Source: Candidatus Hydrogenedentota bacterium (GTDB taxonomy: Bacteria > Hydrogenedentota > Hydrogenedentia > Hydrogenedentales > CAITNO01). Taken from it: 39,405 nucleotides of DNA. The notes under the pieces are model-generated. The model ran no database searches and was not told the DNA's origin. It was given only the letters and a program-made list of their open reading frames with translations. Every line of letters begins with the position of its first letter. Positions within the stretch are counted from its first letter, which is position 1. The stretch is from positions 1 to 39,405 of the forward strand of contig JAAYJI010000030.1 of NCBI GenBank assembly GCA_012523015.1, written 5' to 3'. The position numbers were made by a program, and so were the translations under genes. Below, one piece after another: positions 16,437-25,249 of the stretch.

Positions 16437-17440
16437 AGCAGCTCCGCAAGAATCTGGGGCTTGAAAATGCGAATGCCGCCCTCGCGCATGCTGTCTTCCA
16501 GCCGTGTATAGGTTTCTTCATTGTCATAAGTGCCGATGATGGCACCGCCCGAGCCTGCCAATTTCGCATGAGCTCCCGCTTCTTTAGCGCGGCGCACCAT
16601 GTCGAGATTCTCCGGGGAAACCTTAAATATGGAACAGCGTCGTGCAAAATTCTTGTCCATAAGTGCGCCAATTTCCGAAGCACGACCGCCAAGCAGTAAT
16701 TCCCGCCCTAATGCCGCATAGCTGGCGAAATCCTCCATGGCACGGTGGACTTCTATATCGCCCTCAAGCCAACGTTCGCGCACGGTCTGATGAATAACCT
16801 CCGAGCCTTCCCCTAAATCCTCACGATAGGCAATAAATAAGGGAGGCAGAAGCGATTCGTCCAGAGCTTCATATTCACCATAGCCGCGGCGTTCCATAAG
16901 ATCACGGTTGAAATCCATATAGACCACGCCTTCATAAACCTGGATCACCCGATCTTGTAGGCCTGCCGTAATGCCGAGCTCTTCCGTTTCTACGCTCAAG
17001 ATTAAATTGGGAAGCTGTTCCCGTGAAATCTCAATATCATAAAATTCCATGAGGCAGCGCATGGTCGCAGTGACCAAAGCGCTGGATCCTGCCAAGCCCA
17101 ATCGCCGCGGAATCGTAGAGCGGTAACGAATCGAAAAATTGCGGTCTGCAAGCTCAATTTGGTGGTGCCGACAATATTCGTGAAATTTGCGGATAGAAGC
17201 CTTCATCAAGCGAATACCGCCGTAATAGCCATTATTTTTTACGTCACGCGCAAGATCGCACATGCTGTTATAGCGCATCCGATCCTGAAAACTTGGGACA
17301 ATCTCCAGTTCAGGATTCTCATAGAGCGTCACTTTCGCGGCAAAATTGCGCACAAGAACACTGATGGTCTTGCCAAAATAGCCGTCTGAAGGGTTGCCGA
17401 GTAATCCCGCACGTGCATATGCGGTTGCTTCGCAAGTCAT
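16433..17440 (-). CDS. GHMP-family sugar kinase, glucuronokinase-like
   Basis: The GHMP kinase fold is shown by the ATP-binding motif PRRLGLAGSSA (residues 111-121) and the C-terminal glycine-rich KLAGSGGAIIG. The N-terminal phrase GLLGNPSDGYFGKTIS (residues 12-27) closely resembles the start of plant glucuronokinases, which phosphorylate D-glucuronate at C1 for UDP-glucuronate salvage. That resemblance comes from memory of the family and not from a search, so sugar specificity is inference. The length of 335 residues fits. The gene sits 39 bases after pilC and overlaps rsmI by ATGA. With a sodium:solute symporter upstream, a uronic-acid salvage role is plausible. Another sugar kinase of this superfamily, such as one acting on heptose or fucose, is the main alternative. 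Confidence 0.75.
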   Translation of the reverse strand: MTCEATAYARAGLLGNPSDGYFGKTISVLVRNFAAKVTLYENPELEIVPSFQDRMRYNSMCDLARDVKNNGYYGGIRLMKASIRKFHEYCRHHQIELADRNFSIRYRSTIPRRLGLAGSSALVTATMRCLMEFYDIEISREQLPNLILSVETEELGITAGLQDRVIQVYEGVVYMDFNRDLMERRGYGEYEALDESLLPPLFIAYREDLGEGSEVIHQTVRERWLEGDIEVHRAMEDFASYAALGRELLLGGRASEIGALMDKNFARRCSIFKVSPENLDMVRRAKEAGAHAKLAGSGGAIIGTYDNEETYTRLEDSMREGGIRIFKPQILAELL

Positions 17441-17479
17441 ATTTCTTTCCCGCTGCCTGACAATTTCTGTAAAAGGGCG

Positions 17480-18697
17480 CTATTGATTGATAATTTGGGG
17501 CAGTTGCAAAATAGGCATAAAGAGGGCGATCACAATACCACCCACCACAATACCCATCACGGCGATCAAAAGCGGTTCGATCAGACTGGTCAGCGCATCC
17601 ACAGTTGCCTTCACTTCGGAATCATAGAAGTCTGCAATCTTAATCAGCATGCCTTCTAAAGCGCCGGTCTTTTCACCAATACCAATCATGCGTGTGACCA
17701 TGGCGGGGAAAGCGCCCGATTGCATCAGGGGGTCTGCCAAAGTATTGCCGTTGCGGATCGCCTCTCCCGCTTCACGGATCGCTTTGGAATAAACCTCATT
17801 GCCCGCCGTTCGTTCCACAATGTCCATGGCTTGCAATATGGCGACACCGCTTTTAATCAAGGTGCTCAACGTACGGGTGGCACGGCTGATCGCAACCTTG
17901 CGCAGCAGATTACCGAAAACGGGCAGACGCAATTTGGCTGAGTCCAAATTGTAGCGTCCTGATGGAGTCTTTCCGTAAATCCTGATAGCAAACACGGCGC
18001 AGACAACGGAAGCGGCAATGATTCCCAAAGAATACCATTGTCGTAAAAAGTTGCTTATTTGAATCAGGAGTGCTGTGGGAGCAGGAAGCTTCGCCCCAAA
18101 GGAATTGAAAATTTCAGCAAATTGGGGAACCACAAAGACGACCAGTCCGGCTGCAATCAGCAAAATCATGGAAAAGGCGACTACGGGATACGTCATGGCA
18201 GAACGGATTCTGCGTTTGAGCTCTTCTGAAGCTTCCAGATAGTCAGCCAATTGAAGCAACACGCCATCCAAATCACCGCTCGCTTCGCCCGCGCGCACCA
18301 TATGCGTGTACAGTTCGGGAAAGGCGCGCGGGTATTTGCGCAGTGTCTCGGAAAAGGTTTCGCCCGCTTCAACGTTTTGCGCCACCGCGTCAATGATAGC
18401 GCAAAAGTTTTTATTCTCTGTTTGTTCGGCAAGAATATCAAGACCTTGCATGAGGGGGAGACCGGAACTGACAATGGTTGATAATTGTCGCGTGAAGACC
18501 ATCAGATCCGCCGCTTTGACACGCCGGTTCAGGGAAGACGTTGTTTTTGAAAAAATCGTCTTCTTTTCAATCAATTTGTCCGCTTCAATACCCATGGCGG
18601 CCAATTGCCGCAAGGCAGTTTCACGGTTATCGGCTACCAATGCGCCATCTTTTTTCGCCCCGGAAGCCATGCGCCCGGAATAAATGAATGTTGCCAT
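17480..18697 (-). CDS. pilC: Type IV pilus inner-membrane platform protein PilC (GspF family)
   Basis: PilC/GspF is the polytopic platform that couples the cytoplasmic motor ATPases to pilin assembly. Two tandem T2SSF domains are visible, at about residues 70-190 (FTRQLSTIVSSGLPLMQGLDIL) and 270-395 (ISRATRTLSTLIKSGVAILQAM), with hydrophobic segments near residues 170-230 and 370-400. The length of 405 residues is normal. AGGAGA lies 8 bases upstream of the ATG on this strand. The gene is oriented away from pilB and pilT, which lie 5-7 kb away, and heads the unit pilC, GHMP kinase, rsmI, comB. Confidence 0.93.
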   Translation of the reverse strand: MATFIYSGRMASGAKKDGALVADNRETALRQLAAMGIEADKLIEKKTIFSKTTSSLNRRVKAADLMVFTRQLSTIVSSGLPLMQGLDILAEQTENKNFCAIIDAVAQNVEAGETFSETLRKYPRAFPELYTHMVRAGEASGDLDGVLLQLADYLEASEELKRRIRSAMTYPVVAFSMILLIAAGLVVFVVPQFAEIFNSFGAKLPAPTALLIQISNFLRQWYSLGIIAASVVCAVFAIRIYGKTPSGRYNLDSAKLRLPVFGNLLRKVAISRATRTLSTLIKSGVAILQAMDIVERTAGNEVYSKAIREAGEAIRNGNTLADPLMQSGAFPAMVTRMIGIGEKTGALEGMLIKIADFYDSEVKATVDALTSLIEPLLIAVMGIVVGGIVIALFMPILQLPQIINQ

Positions 18698-18807
18698 TCC
18701 AAAAATCTCCTGTATTAAGGTGTGTTATTGCTGCTGCAACTAGGCAAAGAGAAGCATGCACACCATGTCATACCGACGCGTTGACCGTCGAATCAATACG
18801 TATCTAT

Positions 18808-18836
18808 AGTATAAGCAAATCCTTTTTTAAAGCCAA
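18808..18836 (-). promoter_or_regulatory. Putative sigma-70-type promoter for pilC
   Basis: Read on the - strand, TTGGCT (18831-18836) is followed after 17 bases by TATACT (18808-18813), 5 of 6 to TATAAT. Transcription would start near 18801, about 100 bases before the pilC ATG. It lies in the 167-base gap between the symporter gene and pilC, which supports pilC heading its own transcript. Confidence 0.5.
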
Positions 18837-18864
18837 AAGATAATACCTTGGCGCGTTGTTGCTG

Positions 18865-20544
18865 TTAATACCAAATGTAATAAAGGATGATCGTGGCAAG
18901 GATAACCCCGCTGCCCAACCAATACACTTTCGGATCGGGAGTAACGTCCACTTCTGATTTGGGCATGGTCACCGGTGCCGCCATAGGCTTCAGGAGGCTG
19001 ACCAGAGCAACAAACGCGAAGAGGATCAAAAAGATAATCGCCATGTGATGGAGAAAAGCGAGATCGCTGAAACGATAGACGAGATTAAGCGCGCCCGCGG
19101 GAGGTTGCACAATGCCTTCAGCATCAACATAGACTGCCTTGATAATCCAGCCCGGCACACGGACCAGGGCATAGAGCAGGGGTCCCAGAATGAGCGCGCC
19201 TTTTCCCGCCAAAGGCGGTGCAAACTTGAAAATTAATCCGCCTAGGAAAGCTGCCACGATACCGGGTGAGATGAAGCCCCAAATTTCTTGAATATAGGGA
19301 AACACACCGGGGAAGAAATCGATCAGCGGTGCCCACAGACACGCGATAATCACGATGATCACCGTTGAAATACGGCCGATCACCATTTCTTTATGGGAAC
19401 TGATTTCCGGATCCACATATTTGCTGTAAAGATCAATGGTAAAAATGGTTGCCGCCGAATTCAAGCCTGAATTAACGGTGCTGATAATAGCGCCGGCAAG
19501 GGCCGCAAACACAGCGCCGCGAAAACCGATGGGAAGCAAGACCTTCATCAGATGGGGATATGCCTCTTCAGGACGGGCCAGTACATTACCATAAATTTGA
19601 TAGGCCATAATGCCGGGCATTACGATCAAAAAAGGAATGAGAAGTTTCAAACAGGCCGCAAAGAGAATACCTTTTTGACCTTCAGCAAGATTTTTTGCGG
19701 CAAGGGTCCGCTGCGTGATGAATTGGTTCAAACCCCAATAGAACAGGTTGGGAATCCATAGACCGCCAAAAAAGACGGCGAGCCACGGCACATCCGGATC
19801 ATTCCAAGACCGAACCATATGCAGCTTGTCGGCGCTGCCTTCTGTAAAGCTTTTCCAGCCCTCGAACATATTGCCGCTCCCTAAAAAGCGTAATGCAAAA
19901 TAGCCGGTGACCCCGGCGCCGATGAGCAGCGCTGAACCTTGGATTAAGTCTGCCCAAACCACGGCAGATAAGCCGCCGTAAGCCGTGTAGGCACCGCCGA
20001 TAATACCAATGAACCAAATAGACGCGATCATAGACCACGTTCGCGCTGCCTCCGCTTCCATACCGAAACGGTTCATAAATAATTCCGGCAAGTTCAATAC
20101 GTTACATAGGGCGATAGCGCCGCTGAATAAGACCGTGGCAAGAAGCACGATGACATAAGCAATCATAAGATAGGCGGCCATGATAGTGCGTGTACCGGAA
20201 TCGAAACGAAATTCGAGATATTGCGGCATCGTATAGATTCCGGCAGAAAGGAATTTAGGCAGAAAAACCCAAGCCACAATCACGAGCGTGACGGCGGCCA
20301 TCCATTCATAGCTGCCAATGGCTAGACCGGGGCCGCCTTCTTTAAAGGCTGTGCCCGCCATGCCGACAAAGTGTTCAGAGTTGATATTCGCTGCGATCAG
20401 CGAAAATCCTATCACGGGCCAGACCAGAGAACGACCTGCCAAAAAATAATCTTCTGTCGATTGTTTGCGGCGGCTGCTCCACAGTGCAAAGGTAATCACG
20501 CTTCCGATAAACAGGAAAAATACAAGAATGTCAAACCAAGCCAT
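18865..20544 (-). CDS. Sodium:solute symporter (SSS family), sugar-transporter type
   Basis: This is a Na+-coupled secondary transporter of the SSS/SLC5 family with about 13-14 hydrophobic segments over 559 residues. Family features are DYFLAGRSLVWPVIGFSLIAANIN near the N-terminus, GLSAVVWADLIQ, and NLFYWGLNQFITQRTLAAKNLAEGQ in the middle, which matches SglT-like sugar symporters better than proline or pantothenate ones. CAGGAGT lies 7 bases upstream of the ATG. The substrate is not certain; sugars or uronates are likely. A Na+ gradient for it could be made by the NQR complex encoded at the right end of the window. It is transcribed divergently from the DnaA-like fusion gene. Confidence 0.9.
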   Translation of the reverse strand: MAWFDILVFFLFIGSVITFALWSSRRKQSTEDYFLAGRSLVWPVIGFSLIAANINSEHFVGMAGTAFKEGGPGLAIGSYEWMAAVTLVIVAWVFLPKFLSAGIYTMPQYLEFRFDSGTRTIMAAYLMIAYVIVLLATVLFSGAIALCNVLNLPELFMNRFGMEAEAARTWSMIASIWFIGIIGGAYTAYGGLSAVVWADLIQGSALLIGAGVTGYFALRFLGSGNMFEGWKSFTEGSADKLHMVRSWNDPDVPWLAVFFGGLWIPNLFYWGLNQFITQRTLAAKNLAEGQKGILFAACLKLLIPFLIVMPGIMAYQIYGNVLARPEEAYPHLMKVLLPIGFRGAVFAALAGAIISTVNSGLNSAATIFTIDLYSKYVDPEISSHKEMVIGRISTVIIVIIACLWAPLIDFFPGVFPYIQEIWGFISPGIVAAFLGGLIFKFAPPLAGKGALILGPLLYALVRVPGWIIKAVYVDAEGIVQPPAGALNLVYRFSDLAFLHHMAIIFLILFAFVALVSLLKPMAAPVTMPKSEVDVTPDPKVYWLGSGVILATIILYYIWY

Positions 20545-20743
20545 AATTCATACTCCTGATCTTACATAAGGATTAAGAAGTGCATTCAGCGGTTTCCATC
20601 CGCATGAATAAAGTAATCATAAACTAAAGGAGGGACCGAAAAAAAACCAAGGCAAGAAAACAGGATAATTTTCAATGCGCAAAAGTTCCGACAACCTGCT
20701 TTCTGTGCCCGCCATAAGGTACAATTTCTTGACCCTTCATCGA

Positions 20744-20758
20744 ATAAGCTCTGCTTAT
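20744..20758 (+). repeat. Small hairpin ATAAGC-TCT-GCTTAT
   Basis: A perfect 6-base inverted repeat with a 3-base loop in the divergent intergenic region, 27 bases upstream of a larger hairpin and just after a possible -10 sequence. Confidence 0.4.
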
Positions 20759-20785
20759 CCCCATAATATCCTCATAAATACCTTC

Positions 20786-20821
20786 ATCGGCTCCTTTGCT
20801 GAGCGCAGCAAAGAATCCGAT
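20786..20821 (+). repeat. Strong two-part hairpin in divergent intergenic region
   Basis: CTTTGCTG (20794-20801) and CAGCAAAG (20806-20813) form a perfect 8-base stem with loop AGCG. After a 3-by-3 internal loop, ATCGG (20786-20790) and CCGAT (20817-20821) add five more pairs. It is followed by TTCACCTTTTAAGG, which is only mildly T-rich. No gene ends here on either strand, so it is either a leader or regulatory structure, or the 3' end of a small untranslated RNA. Confidence 0.5.
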
Positions 20822-20877
20822 CTTCACCTTTTAAGGACACGCACACCTGCGCCTTCATTTTCCTAACAGAACTTAGG

Positions 20878-20907
20878 TTGTGCAATATTTTCTCAGCGTG
20901 TTACAAT
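20878..20907 (+). promoter_or_regulatory. Putative promoter of the DnaA-like fusion gene
   Basis: TTGTGC (20878-20883) and TACAAT (20902-20907, 5 of 6 to the consensus -10) are 18 bases apart. A start near 20914 would give a leader of about 55 bases. The -35 match is poor (3 of 6). Confidence 0.35.
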
Positions 20908-20968
20908 GGTTAAGTATTGGCTTCTATTCTTTGATAAACGAAGAAGTCTTTAACCTACAGGATGACCT

Positions 20969-23434
20969 ATGCTTGGTTTCGGTTCAAAAAGTACACGTAC
21001 GCAATCACGCAATCGGCTGGGTGAGTTTCTGGTGGAAAAAGGGAGATTGCGCCCTGACCAAATAAAACAGGCTTTGGCACAACAAAATCGCAAGGGCGGG
21101 TTGCTGGGCGAGATCCTCGTTGACTCGGGTATTCTCGAACAAAATGTTCTCCTAGCCTTTCTTATGCGCCTCCATAGACCGAACACGATCAGCCTGTCCG
21201 ATTACAATATTGATTCCCAAGCCTTAGCGCAAATACCACAGGATGTCTGCGAAAGATTTGGCATCCTTCCCGTTGATAAGCTCGGGCGTATCCTCACCCT
21301 CGCCATGGTGGACCCGCTCGACACAGAGGCACTCAAACAAGCCCAATCCTATTGCCCCGATGTGCGCCTTAAACCCGTGCTCTGCGAGTGGCAGGATTTT
21401 CAAGATGTCTTTCAGCGCGTTTACGAGGTTGTATTGAAAAAACCCAAAGATTTAGATAAGCGCTACGACTATTTAAATATTGATGAATTGACCCGAACCG
21501 CTGCAGGCGAAGAGATCGACACAAAGTCAACAGCGAAAACAAAAAAATCAACATCGACGCCGGAGGACGGAGCAGCCCGATCAGATGCCGCCGATGACGA
21601 CGCCGCGTTGAGAAAAACTGATATTCCTGTGGCTGCGTCAGAAGAACAACCTGAGACGGCGCCTCCGCGCGCTATTTACGGTATGCCTCTTTCTAGTGAT
21701 GCTTTTTCATCTGGTATTCGTGAACTGGCAGAAGCCGTACAACAAAGCATTGATCATGCTGTGAATCTTGTGACCGCAGCACGGGCCGAACAGCATGGTG
21801 AGGGAAACGCAGCTTCTGAACAACTCGCCGCTGTAATGGAACAGACACTGCAAAGTAGCGTACACGCCTTTACCGAGGCACTGGAGCAAGAACATCAAAG
21901 CTTGGCCGAGCCTCTGAAGCGATTGCTCGAGATGATGGGCGAACAAACGGGGCAATTGGGCGCCGCCTTAAAAGCCGTGGAAAGCGCCTCTGAACAGACT
22001 GCCGGCAGTGCTGAACTTATCGCGTCACTCCGCCTTACCCTCTCCGAGTCCGCCCAAGAATCGGCTGCAGCGCTGAGGGATACATTGCGCCAATTACTGG
22101 ATGAAAAAGAACGGTCCGCCGACAAAGAAGAGGTCGATCCGCAGCAATTAGCAGAACTGCTTCGCGAAAACATTGGCACTGTATTGGGACAAGGTCTCGA
22201 AAACCTGTCTCAAATGATGCAAGAACAATCCGGTATGTATCGCCAACAGCTAGATGCCTTGCCGCCGCCTATTGACATTGAAGCCATGGCGCAGCGTCTG
22301 CATGAAGCCATAAACAATAGTCTTGACAGTCGAACGCAATCTTTGGTGGAAAGTCTTCAATCGTCCATTACAAACATAAATCACGGGCAGCAACAGGAAT
22401 TAGGCAAACTGGCTGATGCCATCCTCCGCTCTCTAGAACAAGAACGGGCGGCGCAGCAAGAAAAACAAGAACAGCTTACCCACTTGGTAGAAGCAGCGCT
22501 TGAGTCGGTCCATCAGAGCGCCCGGTTAATTGAAAGCTATGTTGCCGAGTCAAAGAACCGTGATGAAAAAAAAGGGACTTCCCAACGAAATTACGCTTCT
22601 GTAAGTGCATTTAATCCAAGCTTAAATCCTCAATCAGAAGAATTTAAAGAAGCCGATGCACGCTTACGTACCGTATTCGATAGTGACAATCCTTTACGCA
22701 TGTTGACCTTCCAAAACTTCTTCTTTGGAAGGCCCAACACTTTTTCCGTGAAATTGGCGCAAGCCGTGGCAACCGCGCCGGGAGGAGGATATAATCCTTT
22801 CTTCTTATATGGAGGGATAGGTGTGGGGAAAACCCATTTAGTCAGCGCTATTGCTAACGAAATTCTCGCCCGCGCCGCCAAAAATAAAAATCAGACCATC
22901 AGCCGCGTCGGGTATTTATCGGCGAGCCGTTTCGTAGAAAAATTCAATCGCGCCCTCCGAGATGATTCTGTGTCAGTATTCCGGGATCACTATTGTCAGT
23001 GGGATGTTCTTATTTTAGATGACATCCAATTTCTAGACGGACATAGTGACGCCCAAGAGGAATTCTATCATATTTTTAATGGATTAATACTCGCGGGTAG
23101 ACAAGCTATTGTTGTGGGCGATCAGCCCCCACACAAACTTGCCATGCTCGAACAACGCTTGGTGTCTCGCCTCACCGGCGGTATTGTGGCGGAACTAAAA
23201 ACACCCAATTTGGAAACACGGCTGGCCATACTCAATCAAGTGCTGCAGTACGCAAAAATGAAATTACCGGAAGATATTGTCTCCTTTGTTGCTTTGCACG
23301 CCGGCAACGACATGCGGCGGATGATTGGCGCTCTTCGCAAAGTGATGGCTTATGCACACTTACAAAACAAGGCCGTTACCATAGAAGAAGCCCAAGAGAT
23401 TCTCAATCATTTTGATATGCGTGAGACTATCTAA
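20969..23434 (+). CDS. MshEN-type domain, coiled coil and DnaA-type AAA+ ATPase fusion protein
   Basis: This 821-residue protein has three parts. Residues 1-155 match the N-terminal (MshEN/T2SSE_N) domain of pilus and secretion ATPases; the first motif (residues 16-39) begins RLGEFLVEKG and ends in Gln, fitting the published c-di-GMP-binding pattern, while the second (45-68) lacks the leading Arg and final Gln. Residues about 160-230 are charged and low in complexity, and about 230-545 are Gln/Glu/Ala-rich and look like long coiled coil. Residues about 565-821 are a DnaA-like AAA+ domain: Walker A GGIGVGKTHL (Lys621), Walker B VLILDDIQFL (Asp684, Asp685), arginine-finger region RLVSRLTGGIVAEL and sensor II MRRMIGALRKVMAYA. 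The DnaA DNA-binding domain IV is absent, so it is Hda-like rather than an initiator. AGGA lies 7 bases before the ATG. pilB follows 84 bases later, suggesting a pilus role. Confidence 0.85.
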   Translation: MLGFGSKSTRTQSRNRLGEFLVEKGRLRPDQIKQALAQQNRKGGLLGEILVDSGILEQNVLLAFLMRLHRPNTISLSDYNIDSQALAQIPQDVCERFGILPVDKLGRILTLAMVDPLDTEALKQAQSYCPDVRLKPVLCEWQDFQDVFQRVYEVVLKKPKDLDKRYDYLNIDELTRTAAGEEIDTKSTAKTKKSTSTPEDGAARSDAADDDAALRKTDIPVAASEEQPETAPPRAIYGMPLSSDAFSSGIRELAEAVQQSIDHAVNLVTAARAEQHGEGNAASEQLAAVMEQTLQSSVHAFTEALEQEHQSLAEPLKRLLEMMGEQTGQLGAALKAVESASEQTAGSAELIASLRLTLSESAQESAAALRDTLRQLLDEKERSADKEEVDPQQLAELLRENIGTVLGQGLENLSQMMQEQSGMYRQQLDALPPPIDIEAMAQRLHEAINNSLDSRTQSLVESLQSSITNINHGQQQELGKLADAILRSLEQERAAQQEKQEQLTHLVEAALESVHQSARLIESYVAESKNRDEKKGTSQRNYASVSAFNPSLNPQSEEFKEADARLRTVFDSDNPLRMLTFQNFFFGRPNTFSVKLAQAVATAPGGGYNPFFLYGGIGVGKTHLVSAIANEILARAAKNKNQTISRVGYLSASRFVEKFNRALRDDSVSVFRDHYCQWDVLILDDIQFLDGHSDAQEEFYHIFNGLILAGRQAIVVGDQPPHKLAMLEQRLVSRLTGGIVAELKTPNLETRLAILNQVLQYAKMKLPEDIVSFVALHAGNDMRRMIGALRKVMAYAHLQNKAVTIEEAQEILNHFDMRETI

Positions 23435-23518
23435 CTTTTCGCATCCAACATTGTATATAATAGAAATGCGGCTCGAAATGTCTTGAGCACGTTGCTGTCT
23501 TTAGTTCGGAGTATTTGA

Positions 23519-25249
23519 ATGGCCATAAAAATGCATAAAAAACGCCTTCCTGACATGCTGCTGGAAGAGGGGTTGATCACCAAAGCCCAACTGGAAGAAT
23601 GTATGGAAGTGCATCGTACCAGTGGGCAAAGCCTTCCGCTTCTCCTCGTCAACATGGGCTATCTTAATGAAGAGGATATGGTTATCGCCTATTCTGACAA
23701 CCTCGGCATTCCGCATATCCGTGTGGCAAATTGCAATATCTCTAAAGAGGTACTGTCGCAAGTACCGGAGACTTTGGCGCGTCAGTATTTAATGTTGCCT
23801 GTATCCATTACCGGAAACACGCTGACGCTGGCAATGGCGGACCCCCTCAACATCATGGCTATAGACGATGTCCGCATGGTGACACGCTATGAAATTGAGC
23901 CTGTTGTGGGCATTATCTCCGAGCTGCGCGAAGCCATCGATCTCCTTTACGGCGGCGGCAAAACAGCGGATCTGCTCAAGACAATTATGAGCAGTACCGA
24001 TACGGCGACATCCGATTTGATGGAAGCTGAAAGCGATGACGACGAAGTAGAAAATCTCTCTGTCTTGGAAACAGGCGCCGGCGAGGAACCTGTTAAACGT
24101 CTTGTACGGGTTATTTTATTTACAGCCTTGGAGCGCGGCGCCAGCGATATTCATATTGAACCTTTCGAAAAGATCGTTCGTATTCGCTACCGTATTGATG
24201 GTGTTTTGGAAGAGGCCATGTCGCCGCCCAAGACGCTGCATCCCAATGTGGTCGCGCGGCTGAAAATATTATCACGTTGCCGTATTGATGAACATCGACT
24301 CCCTCAAGACGGGCGCAGTCGCATGCGCTATGACAATCGTGACATCGATTTCCGTGTCGCTTTTTTGCCCACCAAATACGGAGAAAAAGTCGTGCTCCGT
24401 GTGTTGGACCAAGGTTCACTGACCCTTGATCTTGAAAAACTCGGCTTTGAGCCGCAGCCTATGGATGCTTTTACAGAAGCGCTCGCCATGCCCCATGGTA
24501 TGATTCTCATGACGGGCCCCACGGGAAGCGGTAAAACAACGACCCTCTACAGCGCACTCCTTAAGCTGAACAAAACAACGACCAATGTGGTGACCGTCGA
24601 AGATCCCATCGAATATGAGATGTTTGGCGTGAACCAAGTTCAGGTGCAGCAGCGAATAGGCTTTACTTTTGCGGAGGCATTGCGGCAGATACTCCGGCAA
24701 GACCCTGATGTGGTCATGGTCGGTGAGATCCGTGATGGTGAGACAGCTGACGTGGCGGTGAAAGCCGCCCTCACCGGGCATCTGGTGCTCAGCACCCTAC
24801 ATACCAATGATGCGGCCGGCGTCTTTCCCCGATTGATCGATATGGGCGTAGAACCCTTCCTTGTCCAATCCTCTGTTGCCCTCGCCGCCGCTCAGCGTTT
24901 GATGAAACGGGTATGCACCGAGTGTTCTCATTCTGTTGTCATCCCGCCCGATGTCTTAAAACGGGCGCAATATCAGCCTTTCAGTTATATTGAAAACGAA
25001 AATTTTGTACACGGTCAGGGCTGTTCAAAATGTAAGGATACGGGTTATAAAGGGCGTGTGGCGGTTGTTGAAGTAATGTTGAACTGGCCGGAACTGCAGG
25101 AGCTGGTGTTACGCCGTGCTTCGGGCCATGAAATCAAAAAAGCAGCTATGCAATGCGGTATGAAGACGCTGCGCAGAAACGCCCTCGCCAAAGCTGTAAA
25201 AGGGATTAGCACCATCGAACAGGTCTTGGATCATACCATTGCAGATTAA
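23519..25249 (+). CDS. pilB: Type IV pilus assembly ATPase PilB (GspE family)
   Basis: PilB is the hexameric ATPase that drives pilus extension. It has an N-terminal MshEN-type domain (residues 1-145), a linker, and the motor core: the N2-type region with LERGASDIHIEP, Walker A GPTGSGKT (residues 333-340), Asp box VEDPIEYE, Walker B VGEIRDGETAD and His box TGHLVLSTLHTNDA. The tetracysteine zinc site is seen as CTEC and CSKC. The first N-terminal RLG motif is degenerate (RLPDMLLEEG at residues 9-18, ending in His not Gln at 32). GGAG at 23508-23511 is 7 bases before the ATG. The length of 576 residues is normal. It lies between the DnaA-like fusion gene and pilT. Confidence 0.95.
   Translation: MAIKMHKKRLPDMLLEEGLITKAQLEECMEVHRTSGQSLPLLLVNMGYLNEEDMVIAYSDNLGIPHIRVANCNISKEVLSQVPETLARQYLMLPVSITGNTLTLAMADPLNIMAIDDVRMVTRYEIEPVVGIISELREAIDLLYGGGKTADLLKTIMSSTDTATSDLMEAESDDDEVENLSVLETGAGEEPVKRLVRVILFTALERGASDIHIEPFEKIVRIRYRIDGVLEEAMSPPKTLHPNVVARLKILSRCRIDEHRLPQDGRSRMRYDNRDIDFRVAFLPTKYGEKVVLRVLDQGSLTLDLEKLGFEPQPMDAFTEALAMPHGMILMTGPTGSGKTTTLYSALLKLNKTTTNVVTVEDPIEYEMFGVNQVQVQQRIGFTFAEALRQILRQDPDVVMVGEIRDGETADVAVKAALTGHLVLSTLHTNDAAGVFPRLIDMGVEPFLVQSSVALAAAQRLMKRVCTECSHSVVIPPDVLKRAQYQPFSYIENENFVHGQGCSKCKDTGYKGRVAVVEVMLNWPELQELVLRRASGHEIKKAAMQCGMKTLRRNALAKAVKGISTIEQVLDHTIAD

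Larger units (their letters stand above)
20545..20968. other. Divergent intergenic region with hairpins and promoter
   Basis: This 424-base gap separates the symporter (- strand) and the DnaA-like fusion gene (+ strand). It holds two inverted repeats (20744-20758 and 20786-20821), a 9-base direct repeat CCTTCATCG at 20734-20742 and 20781-20789, a possible -10 TACAAT at 20720-20725, and the likely promoter of the fusion gene at 20878-20907. A 63-codon open frame at 20675-20866 is not convincing. Confidence 0.5.

Noticed and set aside
18849-18863. TTGGCGCG followed by TTGC resembling a sigma-54 promoter
   Set aside because: The GG-GC spacing is one base short, and on that strand no gene starts downstream.
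20675-20866. A 63-codon open frame in the divergent intergenic region
   Set aside because: It has no ribosome binding site, reads through the strong hairpin at 20786-20821, and its product shows no recognisable pattern.
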